Origin: Hortaea werneckii
Taxonomy: Eukaryota > Ascomycota > Dothideomycetes > Mycosphaerellales > Teratosphaeriaceae
Length of the DNA stretch: 64,000 nucleotides
Assembly: GCA_037044905.1 (NCBI GenBank)
Contig: JBAOKB010000012.1
Span: 1-64,000 of the forward strand
Reading direction: 5' to 3'
Part shown: piece by piece, positions 52,648 to 64,000 of the stretch
Layout of the letters: every line of letters begins with the position of its first letter
How positions within the stretch are numbered: position 1 is the stretch's first letter
Notes under the pieces: model-generated
Seen by the model: only the letters and a program-made list of their open reading frames with translations
Database searches by the model: none
What the model was told of the DNA's origin: nothing
Position numbers and translations under genes: made by a program

Positions 52648-54148
52648 ATTTGCTGTTTGTCTGGAATATATTTGATGTGGAGCTTGTGGCGACGAGATAA
52701 AAGAATTGCGAGTCGAGGGTTAAGGCTTTAATCTTGCTCTTGGTGATTTGGTCGTGGGATATGGTCGAAGAGAGGAAAAGGATAAAGAGAACAAGAGCGA
52801 TGCGAGAACATAGCTTTCATCTTGCTATTGACTCCGAAACCTATTGTCAGAAACATCCCAAAAAGGGTTAACGTGGTGGCGATGTAAATCCGGTGGCTGG
52901 GTGTTTCGACTGCTTGACCTCAATCCACGAAACGCGATACGCCCTACAAAGCTTCCAGCACGGGCCTGCACCCAAGTAAATGCTACCCATATTCGGGCAG
53001 GTACAATCAATATGGTGTTCAAACTTTAGCACAGACAAGTTCAAGCTGGTCACTGGCTCAACCAGAAGATCGTTCCTGTTGCATTTCTTGCTATGCCAGC
53101 ATCGATTTCCAAGTCTCTCGACAGGTACTTTACTTTGTTCGTGCTCTACCAAAACATTTGACTCTGAGTTCTGAGAATCCTCATATAAGTCTGATTGCAG
53201 GTGCAGCGCACAGCGAGAATCTCCGTTTGTCGTTATGCAAGAGCAAGTCTGTCCATGTCGCATGTTACTCGTCCTGACGCAAACGGTAAGGTTTGCTCCA
53301 TCAGTGTAGTCATGACCAGCTCCAACTGTTCGCCCCCAGAGGCCATACAGAGCCAAATTTTCGAGTCTAAAGCTGTTTATGTTGCGATACACTGACGCAT
53401 TTGCAACCAGCTCCCAAACCGACATCGCGCAGCATCTCGAGACGACTGATGTCGACCTGGAGCTTCCATGGCGCCGGCTTGGTACAGATAATTACTATTG
53501 AGACAAAGACGATACCACTAGGCCTACGAACGATGGACCGTGATCTCCATAACGTTCTTGTCTGCCATATGGGGAGTCTGTAGCAAAAGTCACGAATCTT
53601 GAAGCATTTCCTCGTAGCTTCACGCCCAATCCAATGTACATGTTGTCTTGTGGTTGCCATCGCGTCGATTGTGAATAAGCCAAGCAAGAATAGTGTGATG
53701 TACCTCGATATTTCCTTCCAGATGCCGCATTTGCCCAGGCACGATTAGGTGTCTTCGAAAGCCATAAAAGACTGCTTGTTATTATATCCAGCGAAGCCGA
53801 ATGGTGGGCTCATGTGCCGAGGCGATGCGCAGGGTTGCGTCGGCGACGCACGCTGTCAACAAACTCTTGGTCCATGCTCAAGCTTCTACCGTTCGACTTT
53901 ACATTACCTGCTCAACTGTGCTGATGCTTCTTCTGCGTCGGGAACATGTTTGTATGGTGTGCTATACCGGGACAGATGTTGAAAGATTGATGGCGAGCAG
54001 GGAGCGATAGATGGGAAGATGTGAAAAGATATTACGAGGTTGAAAGGACCAACAACCCCATCGAACGGCTCGCGATCAATCACACGACGCATTCACCAGT
54101 GCACCCCGACAGTCAGCACGAGATCGCATACATACCTACATCTCAGAC
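52648..54148. other. 1.5 kb gene-poor region
   Basis: No supported gene. The minus-strand frames 52868-53425 and 53367-53687 are Ser/Arg/His-rich, without domains. Probable promoter of the F-box-like gene on the left and of the disordered protein gene on the right. Confidence 0.5.
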
Positions 54149-55493
54149 ATGGCTTACCAGTCGCCACCCTCTTCCATCTCCCCAGGCTTGACCTTCGGCA
54201 CTTATCCCGCCACTGGCCGCAACACTCACTTCTTCCAACCGCCGACGTCACCCGCTTCCACCGCCTCTACACCGTCTTTTGCAACCCCGGCCTCCGACCA
54301 CCTCTCTTCCGGCACGAGAAAACGATCGCGACCCACTCGATCAATCCAAGTCGGAAAGAAGAGAGGTTCGCAAGTCGGTACTGCCACTCTCGACTGGCAA
54401 CAGTGCCCAACCCCAAGTGATGGAAGCTACACCGGCGCATACGGCACAAGCTCGGTTTCAGTGAATGAAGAGTATTCCTTGGCGGGAGGCTCGGATACGC
54501 CAGGCTTGCAGGCGATGGCAGACATGGAACAGATGCAGCTTGGCTTTCTTGACAGGCAATGATCGGAGATGGCGAGGCGACTCGGGCAGGCGCGAATTCT
54601 CTGGCCGGCTCCCATCGCAAACATTCTTGTCGCGGGAACGAAATGGTGCGCCAAGGCTACAACCTTCGCCAGATGGCGAACCCGGTCAAAGTTGGGCCGG
54701 TATGGCTTTCAGCCTTGTTGGTAAAGTCTTCAATTTTGGAAGTACCGTCTTCCGTGGTTTCTACGCTGGGGGTGGCAAAGGCTATGACATGAACCAGAGC
54801 GATAATGTATGGATGAGCCAAGATGGCTGTTCAACTCCTTTGCCTGGTGCGTGGCGGGATGAATTTTTCGACTTAGATGTTGAGCAGGAAGAAACACCAC
54901 TTCCTGAACGCCCGCCGAAAAAGAGAAGACAGACCGACAAGGAAGCCTGGGTTATGATCGACACCCCGGATGTCGAGGGTAGCCCGAAGCGAAAGGTGTC
55001 GGGCACTGGTGCACCACGACTCGACGCTGCGCAAACCACTACGCAAGTCCCTACGCAAGTCCCTATCCAACGCTCTCACGCCCGGTCCCCAGCCTCACGC
55101 GCATCGAGTAGACGCAGCCTCGCCCCGATTTCGCATAGACGGCAATCCTCACACGTATCCAACCCCGGCAGTCCCGCCCAACTAGCACCACCTTCGACCC
55201 CCGACCGACGCGCATCCTTCGCGCCTATGCGTTCCGGCTCCCGCCCAACCAGCTCCAGCAACAACAACCTACACGCTTCATACGTCAGCCCTGAAATCGA
55301 ACGGTACATGAAACGACGCGATCGCCACGATCGGAGAGCCGATGCCGCTATGGGCGATATGTCCCGCAAGCTGGCCGAACTTATCAAGCAAGGGCAGGCG
55401 GCTTTGGGGACCAAGTTTGAGGTCGAGGACGATCACCGTGACGATGATGATGTTTATGAGACTGATGAGGGGTATGTGGATGAGGAGTGGTGA
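54149..55493 (+). CDS. disordered protein with conserved GKVFNF...FYAGGGKGY core; frame break near 54560
   Basis: The frame from the ATG at 54149 runs to a stop at 54562 (MAYQSPPSS...MEQMQLGFLDRQ). The second part continues in the next frame to 55493 (...NDRRWRGDSGRREFSGRLPSQ...). The second frame contains GMAFSLVGKVFNFGSTVFRGFYAGGGKGYDM, basic Lys/Arg clusters (PPKKRRQ), a Ser/Pro-rich tail, and a charged helix YMKRRDRHDRRADAAMGDMSRKLAELI before an acidic end. Both parts look coding. They may be joined by a short intron ending CTTGACAG (54559) or separated by one extra base (real mutation or sequencing error). Basic clusters suggest a nuclear protein. No named family. Confidence 0.6.
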
Positions 55494-56166
55494 GACGCAG
55501 TCTGAGACTTTAAAAAGAGATTGTGTTTTGGGCAATGTGGAGTTCGCTTTGGTGGCCTTCGCGACTGGCTACAAGACTGCAAACTAAGTTTTCCCTGTCG
55601 GTGGCAAGGCGTTTTGAAGGAAGTTCGACGCTTCGCAAAGTCTTCCAAGGGAGTCGAGTCGGATCTTTTCCGATCACTGGGTTGCATTTCTTTCATTTTT
55701 TGATCCTCCTACGGATGGCGCTTAGATACCCACTCGAGTTCCGGAATGCGCGGCGTCATTCCGGAATCTTTCTTTACTCATGTCCGTAATTCAGCAATTA
55801 AGCAGGCAGTTTTAAGTTGCTTACTCCAACTCACAAATTCTGGCGCTGGCTTTTTCTCGCTTCTATACTGTCGCCCTGTAGGCGCTGCAGTCTCGGGTCC
55901 TTCTATAATCTTGCTGTTGCCGTTGCGCCGCTTGGAAACTCTACGTACAGCTAGCTGTATGTTGTTCAGACTGAGAAGTGAATCGTTAATACGCTCTGGA
56001 TAAAGTATGTGAGGGTGTTGTAACTGCTATAATGCCACCTGACGTATAACCACGCCGCAATTCTCAGCGGTCATCTCGAAACGATCATTCTAGCGCAACA
56101 GTGCCGAGTCAAGACCTTCTCACCCTACCTTCCCTTGAATGCTCTTTTGGACGTCTACTCTGAGAC
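55494..56166. other. convergent intergenic region
   Basis: Between the disordered protein gene (plus) and the bZIP gene (minus). T-rich and AT-richer than neighbours; no gene seen. Confidence 0.5.
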
Positions 56167-57397
56167 TTATTGCCCGTGGGTATTGGAAGTCTCCCCTATT
56201 CCTCGCACCGCACTATCAAACACCGCATAGAAGTCGACGGCGGGCAAAGCGGCTCCGAACCCATAACAAGATACTTTCCGCGATAAGGGGACTTTCAGGA
56301 CTTCCATAATGCGGCCTCTGCTACTGGTTCCCGAGGAGGAGGAGGAGGATGGAGGTATCTCGAGACAGATCGTCGAATAGATCTGTGCGGGCGTCATCAT
56401 GTCGTCGTTTACTGGGAGCTGCGAGGAGAGGGTGATGAGTCTGTCGCTTTCTGTCAGATGGCTTTAAGATTTCATACGGATCAGGTATTCTTTTGATGGC
56501 TTGTGGGGGTTGTAGACGTACTTTTCTATCTCTGAATAAGGTAAGTGCCATTCTGATGTCCTCCCCGCTGTCTGGGAGGGAGGTGGTTCTAGTGCGCAGG
56601 AGAAGACTGTCTGTGTCGCTGTCAAAGCGTGGTTTTGCGAGGGGTTTGTTGTCTCTGCGCTTGTTTCAGCTGGTGATGGGTTGATGGCATGGTGATGGAT
56701 ATGGTCGCGGCACGGCCATTCTAGGGCGAGGATGAAGTCGACTGCTTCCCAAGTTTCCATTTTATCAGGGGGGCTGTTCGGTGGGGTTTGAAGTCTTTGA
56801 GATACTTCCTTATCGGGGATGGAATCGGTATGGTCTGTTTCAAAGTCCAGAAAGGTACGCTCATTGCCTTTGGATAGTAGTAATTAGCGATTGGAGCAGT
56901 GGCACGGATAACTTGGAAGCATGGCCTTACCAATCTTGGGATCAAAGCGGACGTCTATTGCAGCCTCACTGCCAAGGTTGGAAAGGTCTCCTTGCGATGC
57001 AGACGAGGTATTCAAATGATCATTTGCCGAACCCTCATCCAAATTGTGACTGGCGAGAAAATCCTGCATGGCTTCATTCTGGCGCTCCAATACACACTTC
57101 TCGCTGTTGACAACGGCATCGAGATGACGGAGACGCTGATGTTGGGGTTGTCTGTGTTAGTCAATGTGTGTCAAATGGCCGAGAAAGCTAACTTACTGCA
57201 ATCTCTGCCTCTAATGATTGTACATAATCGGTTTTCCGGTCGCGGTGACGCTTCTGTGCTTGATATACTTGCTGACGTCGGTGGGCAGCAGGTGACTGTA
57301 GGAGGTTTGGCTCCCTTGAGCTGTCGTTTTGCGGTATGAGCCGATTTGCGAAACCGCCATTCCCTACTGTTACATCAGCAACCTGCACTAAACGCAC
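56167..57397 (-). CDS. bZIP transcription factor with DUF3425-type C-terminus (5' end unresolved)
   Basis: Exons read with confidence: ...-57197, 57135-56931, 56867-56522 and 56446-56167. The basic region HRRQQVYQAQKRHRDRKTDYVQSLE runs into the zipper; the first junction gives SLEAEIA-RLRHLDAVVNSEKCVLERQNE, restoring leucine heptads. The C-terminal part (WEAVDFILALEWPCRDHIHHHAIN ... SDRLITLSSQLPVNDDMMTPAQIYSTICLEIP) resembles DUF3425, the usual partner of this fungal bZIP class. Introns are 57136-57196 (GTAAGT), 56868-56930 (GTAAGG) and 56447-56521 (GTACGT, AAAG acceptor). No ATG lies in frame before the basic region within the exon, so an upstream exon (possibly starting at the ATG at 57569) or a damaged 5' end must exist. 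Such factors regulate stress and secondary metabolism. Confidence 0.7.
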
Positions 57398-58149
57398 AAC
57401 ATATCATGATCCACATGCTTTTCCTGGTGTCCCCAGGGTCTTCTCGCACAAAGTCTACGTTTTTCTTGGTGGTCGCTTTCGTCTTAAGCCAGGTTCTAAA
57501 CCCGCTGGCGATACGTGGCCCTTGGAGGGTAGAGTGCTTTGATGTTTCCGAGTCATCGGTCGGAAACATGTCGGATGGTTTTCTAGTTCTTCCAGCCTAT
57601 TGATCATGGGCAGCATTGATGGTCAAAGAACCAGCAAAGAACCAGAGCTTCGTGAATCCTCAGTATGACCTGCTGAGACGGTGTCACGGTAGTTGCAACC
57701 GTCAATACCGCGTGGCATCCTCAAAAGACACTTTGTCTTGTAACGTTCAGCTACTCGGAGGATGCAGTGTCATTCTCACGAATGATGATAAGCTACGCTA
57801 CAAAGGATTCGAAGCTTTCATCCTAAGAAAGCCAAAGCTCAGCTGCCTTCCTTGCGTAAGCACTGTTTCACAGCCACCCTAGCCGAGCGCTTCGTCTGAA
57901 AGCTTGGATAAAGCGAGAGCGATAGAGAGCATTTCACTCAGATCTTTTGAATCCAAGTTAAAGCGTGGAGGCACAACACACAGTAACTTGATTCGCCGAT
58001 TGATGAAAAGCTATCTCACGAGGAATCTCTTAGAGATCTTGTTGTCTTGCCACAGGGGTTGATTACATGCGATTGCATAAGTCATTCGACAGACAGAGTA
58101 GTTACGAAGTATTGCAAAATACAGCCACTGAACTTCGCTCCGTAGTCGA
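57398..58149. other. intergenic, possible 5' exon of the bZIP gene
   Basis: The minus-strand frame 57569-57375 opens with ATG (MFPTDDSETSK...) and could be the missing first exon, but its junction to the bZIP exon is not clear. The rest shows no gene. Confidence 0.35.
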
Positions 58150-59509
58150 TCAATTTGGCCACAACGCCAAGCCAGTGAATGGCATCCTCTCGCCAACTGA
58201 CGACAGATCAAAATATTGCATGTTCTTCTGAGCCTTCAAGTCCAAAACTTTGAGACCATTCGACGCTGCGAGCGAGTACATATATCCCCTGCCTCCAATA
58301 GCAGAATCGAAAAGCCCTTGCGTGCGATTGTCAGCGGCAATTGAGCCTGTCAACATGCCCGAGGTAGCGTCGACGGTGTAGACGACGGGTTGGCCTGCGT
58401 CCGGCGCATAAGCAGTGTTGAATAATGGGTCGAAAGCAGACCAGCAGATCGCCTTTTGTCCCTCGATGGTGATGTGGTTCTCTTCATGCAAAGTCAGTGT
58501 CTCGTAGTTAACGTCCAGGATGGCGGCGCCGAATGAGACATCTGTCATGAAAAGCCGTGACTCGTCCAGAAAAACTGAGCCAAAATCGACGATGACGTCG
58601 GTTATCTGCGTCCGGACTGGCTCCTCTGATACCATGCCGTATTCAGCCTTGTACGCAATGACGGAGCCCGGGATGGCTGGCGGGCCAGGGTAGCCTTTGA
58701 GGATGGCGAACAAGGCCTTGGAATCCGGGTCGAAGATTACTTGTGAAGCCGTGCCTGCGGGGGCGGTCGGCGGAGTGGTCTGGTTGAAGTCGTATCCGAG
58801 AGGGCGCAAGGAGCCCTGAGGCGCAAATCCCTTCCAAGGATCAACGTCAAAGCAACTGACGCCCGGCTTGCTTCCGCCATTAAGTACACAAGCTGAGAAG
58901 GTTGCGTGTCAGTAACGAGATGATCAATGTGGTGGAAAGACCTACCTGTATGAAGCTCATCGGAGTAATCTACCGAGACTGGAACTTCACCCATCGTATC
59001 AGCTGGTGAGCCGACCATTTTCAAATTCGTTGGGTCTTGCGGGTCGATATTGAACATGACAACGGTATTACTGCCAGCATTGATCGTGAACATCATCTAT
59101 GTTATGTCAGACTCAGCACTCTTCATTTTCGGCTATATGTCCATACGTTTCCCTTGACGGTGACAGAGCCTTGAGAAGACAGGGTGTCAACAGGCCGAGG
59201 GGATCCATCGGGGTTGACGCTGATAGCTCCGTAGCCACCTGTAGATGCACGGACGGGATCACTTAGGAGACCGTCAGGTCCAACAGTCAGAGAAATAATG
59301 GCACTGCCATTGGGGTTGTTGTCGAGGAAGTATGCCGCACTGGTAAGCCCCTCGCCGTACTGTCCAATTGGGGCTCCAAAGTGGTGATGGCCATTGTGGC
59401 CATATGAATGCTCTCCAGCGTCCGAAGGGCCAGCATGCTGCCAGTTTGAACGACCCCAAGGCGTAGCAGACACGATAGCGGCAAAGAAGATTGGGTTAAA
59501 TGGGTGCAT
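58150..59509 (-). CDS. secreted 3-carboxymuconate-cyclase-like beta-propeller protein
   Basis: 418 residues, exons 59509-59147, 59096-58946 and 58892-58150; introns 59097-59146 (GTATGG...ACATAG) and 58893-58945 (GTAGGT...TCTCAG). Signal peptide MHPFNPIFFAAIVSATPW is followed by a Gly/His-rich stretch and then repeated propeller-like strands (AAYFLDNNPNGSAIISLTVGPDGLL; MMFTINAGSNTVVMFNIDPQDPTNLKMVG; PVVYTVDATSGMLTGSI). Fungal proteins of this lactonase-fold family are annotated as 3-carboxymuconate cyclase and are found secreted or in the cell wall, including adhesins and antigens. The exported form is unlikely to act in aromatic catabolism; function unknown. Start at the ATG of the signal peptide. 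Confidence 0.85.
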
Positions 59510-62475
59510 GGCTGAAGATTGTGGGAGGCAGGCGATCTTGTAGGGCGCTTATGTCAAAGGTGGAATCGGGAAAGGCATCTTGTACGTGAAGGCGTCGCTG
59601 CCTTTTATGTCTTCCCATGAGCTGGATCTGAGATCACATCACAGTACTTCTTTGAGATCATCTTTCTGGTTCTGGGAATGTTAACGACGAAGCTGAACAC
59701 ATTGAGTAAAGATGCGGAGACCAAGGTTGTACCAAGCCTCGCGCCTACGCTCAGTACAGCCATCTTGATTCCTCATAGATCACATTGCTGCTACCGGAAG
59801 GATTCTAGTCGCCCAGAGCTTCTATGCAACACCTGGCATGTAGTGGTGACATTGGAGGACGCATGTCCCGAAATCACTTTGGTGATTCCAAAGGCCCGAT
59901 CGCGGCGGCCCGAGGATGAATCCCTCCTCTGCCGAGGCCCAAAACGGCTCTTTGGAATCATAATACACCCGTCCCATTGGCTTCCCTCGCACCATCCGTA
60001 GCAATATATTGTTCACTGTTGGTGGGCCAGTCTCTGAAGATGCTGGGGAATAATTCGTTTGTACTTGAATCGGCAGCGAGACAAGTCGGACGGCCTGTGC
60101 ATGAAAAAGGAAAGCCATTGCCGTAGCTCCACTGCCCACCACGCAGGTTCTACGATAAGACAACATTTTTGAAAGAGACCCGGACCGTCTCTGGTACTCA
60201 TGGATATAAGCGTGTTCCTGCAGTATCCCCGCTTGTGTGCAAGCAGACTCACTTCTTTCTTTTTGGCCGTTCAAAGGAATCATTGAAGTTTACCCAGGCC
60301 TTACAGCTCCAAGGCCGGAACCATGCTGCTACTCTTCTACTGAACAAGGCCGAAGCTGGGCACGGGCTATCAGTCCTCCAAATACAGCCCTGAAATTCAT
60401 TGATCGAGACTGACTCACCAGGAAGACCAAGCTCAGAGACTGAGGTCTGAAAGAGGTTCTCATACCCTCGGTCCCGGTAACAATACACAAGCGAAAACGA
60501 GGGACATCAAAGTTTCAAACGGAACCCCGATAATATACCGCACTTTGCGCCTTTCTTGACGCCGTTCCCGCCATTTCAGCGTTGCACATGCACGAATCGT
60601 CGCGGTGGCTTTACGGCGTTTTCTCCCTGGGGCCTTTTTGCACTGAAGAGGGTCCCTCCACCAACAGGCAAGGAGCACGATAGTCTTACAAATGACCATT
60701 CTTCTCATGTACTATGACAGGAGGTCGTGACGCTCCTGATGAGTGAGTGGAGACACTGCGTGACCGGAATGTCGGACATGCATGGAGACGATGCAGTCAG
60801 CTTTTGGGCAGCGTAGAAGGCACATGGCTGGCCCGGAAAGCCTCAGAGGAATATCCTGCCTCGACGATGGATCGACATTTCGCCTGTTGAGACGATTGAT
60901 CACTGTTCGCTTCGCTCGCGCATCCCACTGTCTTGAGGAAGAGCAGAACGATCTAGTCAAATGCTAATAGCCTCGCTTTCGCAAGCCTCGCTCGCATTGA
61001 AAGGTAGACTTGGGCTTTGTAAGGAAGACATAGCCTCTCCACATGCTCCAATCACGTGGGCAGGAGATTTGTCGTGGTTGGAAAGAGTTGCGACGTAGGA
61101 TTATGATTTTCTTGGGGCCAATTGCCAAGCCGGGACTGGGCTTCAACCTCAGTGGTACAAATCCGCCCGAGCTGACATGTAAGCTGCTTATCTTCTGCCT
61201 CCGGCTTCAGGAACGTCCATTTGGCTGCCAAATCCATGACGCGGATGCTTTCCTTTCACACCTGGACCTACATGATTCCCGAAGCTTATCATGGCTTGTT
61301 GGTGGCCACTCTGGTTGATGTTGCACACACTTCCTAGACCGATCTAAACGCTGCAGGTGCGCTGCAGGAACGGCTGGATCTCGGTGCGAGCGGCTCTTCT
61401 CGATTCCGTTATTGTGCAGATGCCAGAATCTTGCAATGCCTGTCCAAGCCGACGTCTAAGACCGGTGAGCGTCTACTTTGCTCTGGACTTTTGAAGCCCA
61501 TCAGTGTTGGAGAACCACGCACTCCGGCGGGAGAGAACATCAGGGTACGCCTTCTACGCCGACTCAGTATACGCCCTGAAAGACGAGGGGACGTTTATAT
61601 GGCTGAATTCGATCCAAATTTGTGACACATTTCAAAGGACTTGAGACAGTGTTCCTGGGTCCTCTTGGTGCAAGCTGACACGAGGAGGAAGCGGCTAGAC
61701 ATCAGCCCTGCACCCTGACAATATGGATCGGGCACATGGATTTACGCTAAAGCAGAGTGCAGACAGACTATGTTCGATCATCGCCACGATGCGGCGATAA
61801 CCTACCGTACACTACAAATCTCGTTTACCTGGCCTTGTCCTCCATTTTCAGGGTACAAATCTGTCAAACGGCTGCTACTGCTTCTCCAAGGGGTCCATCA
61901 CAAGCAGGCTGGCATATTTGAAGCCATGTGCCATCGTGGCGTACAGCTTTGGAGCCCAACTTTGACTGAGTCCAACGGACGGGCCAACAAGGTTTGCCGA
62001 CAGCATCCCGCTACTGCAACTCTGCAACCATGGATTGGCAGCGGCTGAGGAAAGCTGAAGCAGTAGACGCCTTATGCTCATCCGGCTGGACAGCTAGTCA
62101 AAATAGGAAACGGATTACTCGCCGATGCAGCCATGGACCATGTACGATGGCCAACGATACTCCTGAACGGTCGAGCACCACGACCCGTGGATCCATCGTA
62201 ATCCAACCATGTCCTTAAAATCCTTGTACCGCTTGCGTTGCGACTAGCAGCCTCGCATCTCACGATGCTTGAGGATTTTTGGCTGGACTATCAAAGTCCT
62301 GCCGTGAGTACTTCTAAGCAGCTCATCAAGACATTCGTATAAGAGTCGCTATCTCGACCTTGGAATCACTGCACTTTTGGAGCTGAGTGTCGTACCGCAT
62401 AAGGCACGACATCCCCCCCTCAGCTTCCAATCAAACACTGCTGCCCATCCTTTTACAGCTCTCCTGCTTCTGATC
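59510..62475. other. 3 kb gene-free region
   Basis: No supported gene. The minus-strand frame 59822-60283 has a VVGSGATAMA piece but no continuing domain, and it overlaps frames on the other strand. Frames at 60460-62260 are short and overlapping. No strong AT shift that would mark a RIP-degraded element. A decayed gene cannot be ruled out. Confidence 0.45.
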
Positions 62476-64000
62476 ATGCGTCCTCCAACGAAAATCTTCG
62501 CTTTCGTGGTGTCCCTCTGCGAGCTCTCTACCGCTTACCCTTCCCTAGGAGGAGACATTGAGAGTCTTGAGAAGCGATGGGACGGGTTCTCCAACGACCT
62601 GTCCGTTCGAATCCCGCCCTACATAGCACCCGGACCTGACGACTCTCGCGGACCTTGTCCAGGGCTCAAGTATGTTTCCCACGCTCAATTACTTTGCTTG
62701 ATGATGCTGACAGGGATCTTAGCACCCTCGCCAATCATGGACTCATCAACCGCAATGGAAAGAATCTGAACTCGAACGACATATTGAAAGCCTTTCCGCG
62801 TGGTTTCGGTATTAACACGAACGGATTCTTCACGGCTCTTCATAACTTCGAGGTAGTCTGTGAATATGTGAACGGAGTGACGTGCGGTACTCCAGAAAAC
62901 GACGGGACATTCATCTTGACCAACCTAACGTAAGTCCAAAGCGACATCCCGATTGTGGTGATTTCGCGGCATGCTAACGCAAGCGGATGCTGATGCTTCA
63001 ACAGTCTTCTTGGAGAGCCACACACCTTTGAGCATGACCATTCCTTCTCTCGCGAGGACTACAGGCAGAAATACGTAGGCTACACCAATGGCTAATGTAA
63101 GGGCTTCTGACGACAGACTGACTGGCGAACAGGCACACGGAGGCATCACCGACAACATCTACTTCAATTCCACCATCATGCAGAAGAGCCTGAACGTCGT
63201 GAATGTCAGTATCTATTCGTCAATCACCTGTGTTGGTCTCAGCTGACCTCTAGAAGTACAAGCCAAGCAACCCCCCGAAGGTCAAGCGAGCCGACTACCA
63301 GGACTTCAACCAGATTCGCCTGCAGCGCGAAAGTCAGCAGAACATCAACGATTTTCCTGGCTGGTTCCAACAGAATATTCCCCCGACCCTCTTCGAAACT
63401 GGTTTCATCTTCGGTGCCACCTTCGATAGAGACTCCAAGGGCAATATGATCGGGGACACGCCATCCGTAAGGCTAGATTGGTGGGACTTCTGGTTCCGCG
63501 AAGAGAGCTTCCCAACCCAGCTCGGATGGGTACCGGCGCACACCTCCGTCTTCGACATCAACTTCATCACCAGCGTCTCCAAAGCCGTCCTCGCTGCCCC
63601 GATCACTTCGACACCCAAGTCCCTCCCAGCCGGTGCGACCAACTCCGTCCAAGACCCTGCAGGTAACCTGCCTGAAGCTGGCCCCGCCGTTATTTTCCCA
63701 CTGTTCGGAGGCCCGCCGTACGCCGCTCCAACTAAACCCGCCGCTATCACCCCAGCGAAGAATAAGCGTGATGCCGCTCCGCAAGCGGCGTCTACGACCA
63801 CTTCGGACGAGGTCACAGCGGCATCAGTCTTGTCGAGCGTTGCGAGCAAAGTCTCCAAGGTACCCGCCATCCTCGCCTCCGCGACTTCGATCGTCGGGTC
63901 CGCGCCGCCGAAGTTCAACTTCTATGAGCAGACGCTCGATGCCAGTTCTGTTAGCGCGCAAGTCGCCGTTGCTCAGTCGTACGAGTCGGCGGTTATCGCT
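62476..64000 (+). CDS. secreted heme-thiolate peroxidase (unspecific peroxygenase/chloroperoxidase family), cut by window end
   Basis: Exons 62476-62669, 62723-62929, 63005-63074, 63133-63204 and 63254 to beyond 64000. The four introns are 53, 75, 58 and 49 nt, with GTATGT, GTAAGT, GTAGGC and GTCAGT donors and AG acceptors. A signal peptide (MRPPTKIFAFVVSLCELSTAYP) leads to the heme-ligand motif GPCPGL-NTLANHGLINRNG, split by intron 1 (Cys is the proximal ligand). The EHD-S-R acid-base motif lies in FEHDHSFSRED, and a later WWDFWFREESFPTQLGW stretch is typical of the family's distal part. These enzymes use H2O2 for halogenation or oxygen insertion outside the cell. The C-terminal part (after about residue 330) is Ala/Pro/Ser-rich, with a dibasic KNKRDA that could be a processing site. 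Confidence 0.88.

Noticed and set aside
59822..60283. Minus-strand 153-residue frame with VVGSGATAMA, similar to a nucleotide-binding loop
   Set aside because: No other parts of a Rossmann-type enzyme are found nearby in any frame; the motif alone is too short.

Overview
The window is a stretch of nuclear chromosome from a filamentous ascomycete. The genes are separated by 0.3-5 kb. Most carry short (about 50-200 nt) GT-AG introns with CTNAC or TACTAAC branch sites. Recognisable proteins are fungal, including ROT1, MTR10, ERG28, an IFA38-type ketoreductase, SmE, CUZ1/ZFAND1, an RTA1 membrane protein, a bZIP-DUF3425 factor and a heme-thiolate peroxidase. Gene content and style suggest Pezizomycotina, probably Dothideomycetes (inference). 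There is no sign of plasmid, phage, CRISPR or rRNA.

Layout. 1-7 kb: a large C2H2/fungal-trans transcription factor (minus) with a 2.7 kb empty upstream region. 7-18 kb: an OsmC protein, a dihydroxyacetone-kinase-like protein with a degenerate first domain, a highly unusual tRNA-Ser gene, an RTA1 membrane protein with a decayed duplicate of its 3' end, a beta-hydroxyacid dehydrogenase with a duplicated helical domain, and a long low-complexity protein. 18-28 kb: ROT1, an AT-rich repeat relic, 5-formyl-THF cyclo-ligase, SmE and MTR10. 28-40 kb: a secreted alpha/beta hydrolase with a 40-nt homopolymer in its intron, CUZ1/ZFAND1, a 1558-residue coiled-coil protein with a C-terminal membrane segment, and a conserved membrane protein. 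40-46 kb: gene-poor, with one LaeA-like methyltransferase and one small unknown gene. 46-53 kb: an RNF216-type RBR ubiquitin ligase, the divergent pair 3-ketoacyl-CoA reductase/ERG28, and an F-box-like protein. 54-64 kb: a disordered protein whose reading frame breaks, a bZIP factor, a secreted carboxymuconate-cyclase-like propeller protein, a 3 kb gene-free stretch, and a secreted unspecific peroxygenase/chloroperoxidase cut by the window end.

The most striking item is the locus at 10201-10415. It folds as a complete class II tRNA-Ser(AGA): 7-bp acceptor stem, D arm, CTAGAAA anticodon loop, variable arm, T arm and G73. It does so only after removing three insertions. One is an ordinary tRNA intron after position 37. 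The other two, in the D arm and at the end of the variable arm, look exactly like spliceosomal introns (GTAAGC...CTGAC...CAG and GTAAGT...TACTAAC...TAG). A and B boxes are intact, no run of four T occurs inside, and a T5 terminator follows. A tRNA that would need both the tRNA endonuclease and the spliceosome would be remarkable.

Other linked genes. The divergent ketoreductase and ERG28 genes both serve ER lipid synthesis. SmE and MTR10 (both RNA-related) also diverge from one intergenic region. The DhaL-type kinase and the threonate/hydroxyisobutyrate-type dehydrogenase lie on the same strand about 2.6 kb apart and could act on related short sugars or sugar acids (inference). Coordinates of spliced genes are outer limits; exon limits are in the evidence. 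All splice sites are predictions read from the sequence.
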